A stretch of DNA of 64,000 bases, from NCBI GenBank assembly GCA_948567375.1, contig OX419757.1, positions 18,228,001 through 18,292,000 of the forward strand, given 5' to 3'. Positions 44,285-52,223 of this stretch are shown one piece after another. The stretch comes from Lunularia cruciata. Its lineage: Eukaryota; Streptophyta; Marchantiopsida; Lunulariales; Lunulariaceae. The translations under genes were made by a program, and so were the position numbers. The notes under the pieces are model-generated. The model saw nothing but the letters and a program-made list of their open reading frames with translations. It searched no databases and was not told the origin of the DNA. Numbering within the stretch: the stretch's first letter is position 1; every line of letters begins with the position of its first letter.

Positions 44285-44782
44285 GTGTTTAGATTCATCT
44301 TGGGGAACATGGAGAGTCATCAAGAGTGGAAATTGAGATTATGCAAGGTTCCCCAAGGGTTTGAGGTGATTGTAGGGGTGGATTTGAGGAAAAGAGAGTT
44401 TACAATAGAATTTGAAGAGAGTGTTGAGAGGATCCAAAAACCTACACCACTTGGAGGAAAGAGTGAGTCTAAGTGCTTTCTATGTGGAGAGAAGGGACAT
44501 AAGGCAAGTTCATGTCCATTGACCTTTGAGAGCAAGAGATTGAGGGAAAGGAGAGGCTTACTTGACTTGGGTTTGCATGTTGAACCTTCTTCACCAAGAT
44601 TGGGAGGGAGAAGATCTAAGACCAAAGAGTTGTGTGAGGTTTGTGGAGTTGAAGGACTTCCAAAAGGACATGAGTGTAGTGGAGTAAAAGCACTTTTGGA
44701 AACTTTGGTGAAGGATCTTGGAGAGAGTCTTAGTACAGCTACAGAAATACTACCACCTTCATCAGCTAGTTCTCAAGATTAG
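44285..44782 (+). CDS. Pre-gag ORF with CCHC knuckle (A-IV)
   Basis: 165 codons upstream of and out of frame with gag-pol. It contains KCFLCGEKGHKASSCPL (CX2CX4HX4C, about 44473-44520), an Arg/Lys-rich stretch, and a second Cys/His cluster, CEVCGVEGLPKGHEC (about 44634-44678). It ends in a Ser-rich PPSSASSQD tail. The knuckle suggests RNA binding. The A-II copy keeps the same C-terminus and stop, which argues for a real protein rather than chance. Coding traces extend upstream of the ATG in other frames (EDCDVLVGRFE near 44173), so the present ORF may be the remainder of a longer product. Function is unknown; extra pre-gag ORFs are known from Ogre-type elements. Confidence 0.55.
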   Translation: MFRFILGNMESHQEWKLRLCKVPQGFEVIVGVDLRKREFTIEFEESVERIQKPTPLGGKSESKCFLCGEKGHKASSCPLTFESKRLRERRGLLDLGLHVEPSSPRLGGRRSKTKELCEVCGVEGLPKGHECSGVKALLETLVKDLGESLSTATEILPPSSASSQD

Positions 44783-44784
44783 TG

Positions 44785-44949
44785 ATGGAGATAATCTTTC
44801 AACTTATGGATAAACTATCCATGAGAGTTAGATTAATATGCACTCTAGGATTTGATGTTGCTATAGAAATCTTGGAGCAACCTGAACCTTTTGTGTTCCC
44901 TAGAGTGGATTATTCTCAGATGGTGTTAGTCATGTATATACTCTATTAG
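44785..44949 (+). CDS. 54-codon ORF between pre-gag ORF and gag
   Basis: Starts two bases after the stop of the pre-gag ORF (TAGTGATGG): MEIIFQLMDKLSMRVRLIC, then TLGFDVAIEILEQPEPFVF, ending VMYILY. The A-II copy at 33157-33320 keeps the sequence, with stops. No domain is recognised. It may be a continuation of the upstream protein through readthrough or an ancestral frameshift. Confidence 0.35.
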   Translation: MEIIFQLMDKLSMRVRLICTLGFDVAIEILEQPEPFVFPRVDYSQMVLVMYILY

Positions 44950-45020
44950 TAATAGAGTGAGAGAAAAGAAAAGAGAAAAAAAAAAAAATTAAGAGAAAAG
45001 AAAGATAGTGAGGGGTTAAG
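44950..45020 (+). other. Purine-rich gag leader
   Basis: GAGAGAAAAGAAAAGAG and a run of 13 A precede the gag ATG. This unstructured purine stretch is a plausible scanning or internal entry leader; no element is proven. Confidence 0.4.
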
Positions 45021-48000
45021 ATGGGGAAACTTCCGGTTTTCTTTGGCAAGGATGGAGAAGATGTGGAGGCCTTTGTGAGAGACTTCAAGAGAGCTTGCAT
45101 AGGAAACAATGAGAGGAGGAAGAATGAGTGGGCCTCATTATTACCAGATTTCTTTGAGGATGCAGCACTTACATGGTATGAGTCAGAATACCAAAAGAGA
45201 GAGAGGAGAGAGGGGGAAGAGGAGTCTTGGGAGACTTTGACTTCAGCACTCATTGAGAACTTTCTTCCTGATGAGAGTTATGAGAGATTGATGAGTGAGG
45301 TTACATTTCTCAAGCAAGGAGATGGAGAGAAAGTGAGGGTCTATGTGGAAAGAGTGGAAATGTTGGAGTCCAGATTTCGCATAGTGTTGAGGAAGGGTGG
45401 GGATGATGTGGAGACTACAATGATTGGCATAGGGGCCATGCTCACCAAGAATTTTGTGGGAGGATTGAGACCACAAATTAGAAGCAAGGTGAGATATGAG
45501 AAACCTTCTTCCAAGGTTGAAGCTATCAAGATCGCAATTCGTATGGAGGAGAGTTTGGAAGGGGATGAGAGTGATTTGGTGGTGAAGGAGGTTGTGCATC
45601 CTCCTCAAGGCTACAAGTATGGTGGAACTTCTGATACTTTGGTGACAAGGGTTGCACCACAAGTAGTAGTTGCTCCAATTCTTGCACCTCCACCAAAAGA
45701 TCCACTCCAAACCATCACAGAACAACTTGTGGATCTCAAGATCAATGTGGTGCAACTATGGGAGAAGAGAGAGGTGGATCAGAATGTAGGGAGAGGACCT
45801 AGGAGTTATGGAAACTATCCATATAGAGGAGGCCAACCAGCCAACAATTTCAATGATAGAAATTGTTTTGGTTGTGGAGGAAGAGGCCGTATCCAAAGGA
45901 ATTGCCCAAATTCCACTTACCATGGAGGAAGGGGTTATGAGGGAGCCAATAGAGGGAAAGAGGGAGGTAGTGAAACCCAAGTGGCTCCTAATCCCAACAA
46001 AGGTAAGGGGATAGCATCCATAGATGTGGTTGAGAGCAAGTATGAGAAGGGAGAGTGCTCAAACTCCAAGGGTCTTAATTTGGAGCTTTTGGCACAAGAG
46101 AAGAAGAGAGCTCGTTTTGCAGAGGATGTTCACTCTTCTCAAGGATTTACTTCAAGCAAGGATACTCCTATGTCTACTAGGAGCACTCGCACCTCAACAC
46201 CATCAACAACAAAGACTCCAAGGAAGAAGTTGGGGATGGAGGACTTCTTGATCTCAAAGCAACAATGGAACTACAATGTGTTGGAGGATGTTGGTAGTCA
46301 CAAGGCTAACATCACAGTGGGCCAATTAATTGCTTTGAACCCTACCTTGAGAAAGGAGCTTAGAGGTGGTTTGAGTTCTACAAGGAGCAAAAAGAAGAAG
46401 AAGGCAAAAGTTCCAGTATCAATGGGGGTGGTGGATGCCAAGCCAGCACCATGGGAGGCTTGTGAATATGCCTCCAAGATTGATGTGAGAGTGAATGGTC
46501 ACAACATCAAGGATGCATTGGTTGATGGAGGATCAGCAGTGAATGCCATGTCAGAAAGGTTGATGAAGAAGTTGGGTATGATACCCTCAAGACCTTCAAC
46601 ATTTGTGGTGAGCATGGCAAACAAGCAACAAGTTCGACCAATAGGGGTGATGGATAAGGTGGTAGTTTCAGTTATGGGAGTTCAAAATCTCATGACTTTC
46701 CAAGTCTTGAAGGATTCAAGCTATGACTTACTTCTTGGGAGGCCATGGTTGAGAGCAGCACGCACAACTGATCGATGGCACAAAGGGTACTTGAGGATTG
46801 GGCCATCAAACCATAGAGTCACTGTTCCTATGACTAACACCACCAACACTTCACATTCAGATACCCCATCTTCTAATTATTGGGAATCAGATTCTGAAGA
46901 AGGAGCTTCAGGTGTGGACACAAGCATGGAAGAGGAGACTTCCACGGAGGAAGATGAATCTGAATCTGATTCAGATGTGTATCCCTTGTGTGCTATGGAT
47001 TTTGCACCTAAGCCAGAGGTTTTGAAGGACCCAGATAAATCACCATTGACACTTGAGGAGGTAGAGAGAAGGTTATCTACCCTCAAGTATGGCCCAAATG
47101 TTACCAAGGAGGAGAAGGTGAGATTTGAGGAGATTTTCCGCAAGTTCATCCATGTGTTTGCTTTTAGTTACAAGGATTTGAAGGAAGTCACCTTGGAGGA
47201 GCACAAGATAGAGGTGGAGTCACATGCAAGACCAATCCGCCAAAAGCAACGTCGCATTAGCCCACCAATATCTTTGGTTGTGAAGGAGGAGATTGATAAG
47301 CTCAAGGAGGCTGGATTTATCTTTGAGGTGGAGAATTCAGAATGGGTGTCTCCAATTGTCATTGTGAAGAAAAAGAATGGCAAGCTTCGGGTATGTGTGG
47401 ATTACAAGAAGCTTAATGCTGTTACCAAGAAGGACTACTACCCATTGCCATTCATTGATGAGATCTTGGAGGAGGTTGCAGGTCATGAGAGGTACAGTTT
47501 TGGAGATGGTTATAGTGGATATAACCAAATAAAGATTGCACCAGAGCATCAACAACTCACCACATTCACCACACCTTGGGGAACTTACGCTTTCAAGGTC
47601 ATGCCTTTTGGGCTTTGCAATGCTCCAGCCACATTCCAACGGTTCATGAACAAGGTATTTGAACCTTTCATTGGGAAATTTGTGAGAGATTTCATTGATG
47701 ACTTTTGTGTCTATGGGAGCAAGGAGGAGCACTTTGAGCACCTAATCAAAGTCTTGCAACGCTTGGATGAGGCAAATGCATCACTCAACCCAGAGAAGTG
47801 CATTTTTGGATGTGAAGAAGGTCTACTTTTGGGGCACATCATCTCCAAGGATGGAATAGCAGTTGATCCTGAGAAGGTGAGGAAAATCTCAGACCTTCCA
47901 TTCCCTTCAAGCTTGACAAAGTTACGCCAATTCTTGGGAATGGTTGGGTACTATAGGAGGTTCATCTTCTCATTTTCCAACAAGGCTTATGCATTGACCA

Positions 48001-49847
48001 TCTACATGAAGAAGGGTGTAGATTACATGGTGATTTTGGAAGACAAGGAGGCTCTCAAAGCTTTTGAGGAGCTCAAGCAATCCCTTGTTGTAGCTCCAAT
48101 TCTTGCTAAACCTGATTGGAGTAAGCCTTTCATCCTCTACACTGATGCTTCTAATGTAGCTATAGGATGCACTCTTAGTCAATTAGACCAAGATGGGCAT
48201 GATCATCCAATAGCTTATGCTAGTAGGCAGATGGTTTCAGCAGAGAAGAACTACTCTGTCACAGAGAGAGAAGGGTTGGCAGTGATCTTTGGTCTCAAGA
48301 AGTTTAGACACTACTTGATTGGAGGGAAAGCCACAATTGTCACGGATCACAAGGCTTTGAAGTACATCTTCAACAAGCCTAATGTTGAAGGGAGACTAGC
48401 AAGGTGGATGATACTCTTGTCTGAGTATGACTACACAATTGAGGATAGGCCAGGAAAGAAACATGCAAATGCTGATTTGTTATCTAGAGCCTATGATCAT
48501 GATGGAGATGAGCCAGTAGATGATTCCTTCCCGGATGAGGAGCTCATGACAATCTCAGTCACTCAAGAGATTCCAATGGAGTACAAGGAGATTGTGGATT
48601 TTGTGACAAGAGGTAACTATCCAGAAGGGATGCATGCTAGGGAGAGGAAGGCCCTTGCAGCAAGATCTAGACCTTACACAATGGTGGAGGATATTCTTTT
48701 TCACCAAGGAGCAGATGGTCTACTTCGAAGAGCAGTGGGTAAGGAAGAGTCTATCCTACTCATAAAGGAGTTTCATGAAGGTTTAGTATGTGGAGGACAC
48801 TTTGCAGGAAAGGTGACTGCTTTCAAGATTCTAGATGCAGGTTACCATTGGAGGGGGATTTTCAAGGATTGTCTTGATTATTGCAAAACTTGTCATGTTT
48901 GTCAAGCTTTTGCTAGAAAGTCTACATCCACTCCACCACTTAGATCAATTCCATTGCTAGGACCTTTTGAGAAGTGGGGAATTGATTTTGTAGGACCTCT
49001 CAATAGAACCCCAAGGAACAATCGGTACATTGTGGTAGTTACTGATTACCTTACCAAGTGGGTTGAGGCTAGACCATTGAGGGACAAGAATGAAGATGAA
49101 GTGGGTAGATTTCTTTATGAACGCATTATCACTAGGTTTGGATGCCCTTTGGAGTTGGTTTCTGATAGAGGAGGAGAGTTTACAGGAAGCATTACTACAG
49201 CCATGCTACGACATTTCTCTATCACACATAGAGTAACTACATCCTATAAGCCAAATTCCAATGGCTTGGCAGAGAGAACCAATCAGACCTTGTGCATGAT
49301 GTTGGCCAAAGATGCAGAAATGGAGGGGGCTAAACATCATTGGGACAAGAGGATTCATGCAGTTTTGTGGGAGTATAGGACAACCATGAAGACTTCCACT
49401 GGATATTCTCCATTCCAATTGGTGTATGGTATTGAGTCTACCTTACCTATTCACTTTGATCTTCCTACCTTCCAAAGCATTCATAGGAGATTGAAGAAAG
49501 CACAAGGAAGTGATGCAGGGAAGTCAAGGAAGGATCAACTCATGGAGTTGGAAGAGGCAAGAGCAGTTGCTATGGTTCGAGTGGAGCAAGCCCAAAGGAA
49601 ACAAAAGGAGAGCTATGACAAGAGGCAAGGCAAGAAGAAGGTGGAGCCTTTCAAAGAAGGTGATTGGGTAATGTTGTTTGATTCCATTCGATTCAAGAGA
49701 GTGCAAAAGAAGTTTTTGCCTAAGTACTTTGGACCTTTCATAGTAGAGAAGGTGTGGGGCAATTACACCTATGATCTCAAGGAGTTGGGAGGAAGACACT
49801 TTGATAGGATTAACCATGATAAGTTGAAGATGTACCATAGAAGGTAG
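45021..49847 (+). CDS. Intact Ty3/gypsy gag-pol polyprotein, 1608 aa
   Basis: Start MGKLPVFFGKDGEDVEAF is the first ATG after the leader and is shared with A-II. Domains: capsid-like gag about 1-200; nucleocapsid knuckle 282-295, where the His position is Arg290 (CFGCGGRGRIQRNC); protease core VDGGSAVN with Asp502; RT about 770-960 with Asp829 in YSFGDGYSGYNQ and Asp893/Asp894 in FIDDFCVYG; RNase H with Asp1042 in YTDAS; integrase with a HEGLVCGGH-CKTCHVC zinc region and Asp1322, Asp1382, Glu1418 (35 residues between the last two); C-terminal GPF module (YFGPFIVEKVWGNYTYDL). No chromodomain, no envelope. Gag and pol are in one frame without shift. All catalytic residues are present, so the only visible defect is the knuckle. 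Athila-like lineage by RT and primer site. Confidence 0.97.
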   Translation: MGKLPVFFGKDGEDVEAFVRDFKRACIGNNERRKNEWASLLPDFFEDAALTWYESEYQKRERREGEEESWETLTSALIENFLPDESYERLMSEVTFLKQGDGEKVRVYVERVEMLESRFRIVLRKGGDDVETTMIGIGAMLTKNFVGGLRPQIRSKVRYEKPSSKVEAIKIAIRMEESLEGDESDLVVKEVVHPPQGYKYGGTSDTLVTRVAPQVVVAPILAPPPKDPLQTITEQLVDLKINVVQLWEKREVDQNVGRGPRSYGNYPYRGGQPANNFNDRNCFGCGGRGRIQRNCPNSTYHGGRGYEGANRGKEGGSETQVAPNPNKGKGIASIDVVESKYEKGECSNSKGLNLELLAQEKKRARFAEDVHSSQGFTSSKDTPMSTRSTRTSTPSTTKTPRKKLGMEDFLISKQQWNYNVLEDVGSHKANITVGQLIALNPTLRKELRGGLSSTRSKKKKKAKVPVSMGVVDAKPAPWEACEYASKIDVRVNGHNIKDALVDGGSAVNAMSERLMKKLGMIPSRPSTFVVSMANKQQVRPIGVMDKVVVSVMGVQNLMTFQVLKDSSYDLLLGRPWLRAARTTDRWHKGYLRIGPSNHRVTVPMTNTTNTSHSDTPSSNYWESDSEEGASGVDTSMEEETSTEEDESESDSDVYPLCAMDFAPKPEVLKDPDKSPLTLEEVERRLSTLKYGPNVTKEEKVRFEEIFRKFIHVFAFSYKDLKEVTLEEHKIEVESHARPIRQKQRRISPPISLVVKEEIDKLKEAGFIFEVENSEWVSPIVIVKKKNGKLRVCVDYKKLNAVTKKDYYPLPFIDEILEEVAGHERYSFGDGYSGYNQIKIAPEHQQLTTFTTPWGTYAFKVMPFGLCNAPATFQRFMNKVFEPFIGKFVRDFIDDFCVYGSKEEHFEHLIKVLQRLDEANASLNPEKCIFGCEEGLLLGHIISKDGIAVDPEKVRKISDLPFPSSLTKLRQFLGMVGYYRRFIFSFSNKAYALTIYMKKGVDYMVILEDKEALKAFEELKQSLVVAPILAKPDWSKPFILYTDASNVAIGCTLSQLDQDGHDHPIAYASRQMVSAEKNYSVTEREGLAVIFGLKKFRHYLIGGKATIVTDHKALKYIFNKPNVEGRLARWMILLSEYDYTIEDRPGKKHANADLLSRAYDHDGDEPVDDSFPDEELMTISVTQEIPMEYKEIVDFVTRGNYPEGMHARERKALAARSRPYTMVEDILFHQGADGLLRRAVGKEESILLIKEFHEGLVCGGHFAGKVTAFKILDAGYHWRGIFKDCLDYCKTCHVCQAFARKSTSTPPLRSIPLLGPFEKWGIDFVGPLNRTPRNNRYIVVVTDYLTKWVEARPLRDKNEDEVGRFLYERIITRFGCPLELVSDRGGEFTGSITTAMLRHFSITHRVTTSYKPNSNGLAERTNQTLCMMLAKDAEMEGAKHHWDKRIHAVLWEYRTTMKTSTGYSPFQLVYGIESTLPIHFDLPTFQSIHRRLKKAQGSDAGKSRKDQLMELEEARAVAMVRVEQAQRKQKESYDKRQGKKKVEPFKEGDWVMLFDSIRFKRVQKKFLPKYFGPFIVEKVWGNYTYDLKELGGRHFDRINHDKLKMYHRR

Positions 49848-49883
49848 AGAGACCTTCACTTTGAGGACAAAGTGAAAACTTAG

Positions 49884-49895
49884 TCCGGGGGTAAA
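49884..49895 (+). other. Plus-strand priming tract of A-IV
   Basis: TCCGGGGGTAAA immediately before TGTAACACCC. It is short and not pure, but its position is exact and the sequence is conserved as CCGAGGGTAAA in A-I. Confidence 0.65.
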
Positions 49896-50574
49896 TGTAA
49901 CACCCATTTGTGCATGTGTGTGGTATTGTGATATTTAGCTTGGTATTACAAGTACTTAAGAGATATTATTTATATAGAGATAAAGGATGGTTCTATATTA
50001 GTCATGGTTAGCTAAAGTTAGTCATAGCTAAGATAGATGGGACCTTACTTTAGAGGAAGTAGAAAAGATGAGCACCACTATTTTGGATTTTAGTGTGTTG
50101 ACTTGGTATTATTCCTAGGTGTTTGGCTTTGGGGAAAGAGTTGAGAACTCTTGGGCCCGCAAGCCTTTTTGTTTTGGATTCTTCTTTAGTCCAAGGATAG
50201 CCCATGTGAAGGAATCCTTGCTTTAGTGGTTGGGTCAAGATAAGGGGAATATGCCCATGTGAATGGATATTCCTTTCTACTTTTTGACTTTACTTGACTT
50301 TTAGTCTAGTAACTTGAGTTACTACGGTAATTAGTAACTTTGGTACGTAACTATTTCACAAGTATATAAACAAGGAGTGAGGAGGAACTCATCATCCTTT
50401 CATTTGCAACTATCTCTCTCTCATTGAGTTCTCTAGTGAGCAATGTCTTGAGTCTTGGAGTGTTAGCCTTGGAGGAGTATGATGGAGTTGGGGTTCCTTG
50501 CCTTCTTAGTCCATGGTGCGCTACCATAATAGCCATCAGAGGTTCATCCTGAGTGAGAGACAGGCCGGCTCACA
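49896..50574 (+). repeat. 3' LTR of A-IV
   Basis: 679 bp, identical in length to the 5' LTR and differing at two positions. TATATAAA at 50363-50370. Confidence 0.97.
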
Positions 50575-52132
50575 GCACAGAAGAGAGAAATTCATAGATG
50601 AAATCGATTGAAGAATGATTGCGATTCAGGGCAATATAAAATTGCAACTGCGCAGGGGGAAGTTGAATCCTCTGAGTAAATTTCCAATTCCTTTGAGTAG
50701 TCATCATGCAGTAATGCATATTCGGAAGCCCATCAAGAGTGAGATTTTCCGGAACCCTGAGGGAGTTAGAGTGTCTCGTCCAAGAGAGGGTCTTATTTTC
50801 CAACAGCGTGGAACAAGAGAACAAATCATGGCAAAGAAGGTGGCCAACGTGCTAGCGGTGAGAGGTTTCACAATTTGAAGGGTAGATGTAGTGGCTAGAA
50901 TCGAAGTCTTGATTAGACTTTGTATTACGTTTTTAGCATAGAACTGGAATTTCAGTTTCTCGGGAGTGATGGTAGAGATTGCTGCTAGTAATTATGAGGA
51001 GGGTCCCAAGGTGGAAGAGAAGAGAGGTAATTCGGCTTGATGGACTGAGTTGGATTGGAAGTTGGTATTGGGAAGAGAAGCAAGAGACGCAATAAGGATC
51101 ACCTTTTATTGGAAGTGTGATGCTACAAAGGAGACAGCGGAAATCCAAAATTTGTTCTTCGCTTCAAGAACCACAAATAGCTACAAGGTGGAGTCCTATT
51201 GGGACCCGATCCAAAGAAGTATTGTGGGGGCAATGACGGCTATGTTCAAGCCAGAACAAACTACCTACCGGACCATGCAGCAGGCCGTATTCTTCCATCA
51301 GATGTTTGCAGGAGTTCTAGTTAATTGGGCAAAGTCCTTTCATCACCGAACAAGGCAGATGGTGGTGAATTGGCAAATGGGCTCACCACCGCATTACTTT
51401 GCACCATTCGTAGCTCACTTCTACTTTGGGCTGAACTTACTATCCGAAGACAAGCATCATCATATGGTGTCACACATGCACCCCAATTTGAGATGGGAAG
51501 CAGACGATGAGGAGTGCCAGTATATGCTGCATCTTTGAGCAAATGACGAGTACTTTGCGAGGACAGGACAGTGGAAAATCAAAGATATTACCAATCTGAA
51601 GATGAAGAAGCACATCAAACCCAAAGAAGCCAAGTCGTCTCCTATGCAAAGAAAGACTCGGCGGCTGATGTTGAAGACGGCAAAGGTCATAAAAGAGGCA
51701 TCATCGGGATCAGAGTCTAGAGAGGAGATTGAGTCACAAGAAGAGGAGCTCACATTGAAAAGTGAGGAGTCAGGGAGCAAAAGTGATGGAGAACCAGAGG
51801 TCGAGCAATCAGCAACAGTGAGTGAGGCTTGTCAAACAATGGTATTAAACAATTCAAGAGCAGAAGAGGAAGCAAAGAATCCCGCGGGGCCGAGTTCAAG
51901 AGGCCAAGACAAAGAAAGTGCGGACACAATAAAGATACGAAGATTGTGACTTTGGATGAAGGAGCTGATGACGGAGAAGAAGACTCTAGACAAAGAGGGC
52001 AATGACAAGGAAGATCACTTTAGGGGGATATCCTACATACGCAATGGTAACCCCATTGTTGGAATTGTTGAAGGAGAATCAAAGCGTAATTCCCCAAGAT
52101 CCCAATAAAGGGATGAACAAATTGCAGATGGT
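50575..52132 (+). pseudogene. LTR ORF of C-IV, middle segment
   Basis: Continues the frame broken at 43416. A start at ATG 50615 (MIAIQGNIKLQLRRGK) follows a TGA. Then AKKVANVLAVRG, WTELDWKLVL preceded by TGA (about 51039), GYKVESYWDP-like, PEQTTYRTMQQAVFFHQMF, HFYFGLNLL (about 51418-51445), and an acidic Ser/Glu region (51700-51840). Stops near 50876, 51039, 51538 and 51948. It ends at the GAAGT site where C-V is inserted; the coiled coil follows at 55797. Confidence 0.8.
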
Positions 52133-52223
52133 GAAGTTGTGGTACCCACATTTTTTGTTTTTTTAGGATAGGTAGTGTTTAAGAGACAAAGTAAGCACAA
52201 AAAAGTCAAATTGCGGACAAAGA

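Larger units (their letters stand above)
43417..50574 (+). mobile_element. Full-length, intact family A element A-IV
   Basis: 7158 bp with two 679 bp LTRs, primer site, leader with a small ORF, one uninterrupted 1608-codon gag-pol frame and a 3' priming tract. The LTRs differ at two sites only (44008 A against 50483 G region, and 44071 A against 50551 G region). It is inserted in the reading frame of C-IV: the uninterrupted paralogue reads GAGTGCACGCAGAAG at 52445. Flanks are GTGCACAC and GCACAGAAG, an imperfect duplication of GCACA/CACAC type. Confidence 0.97.
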
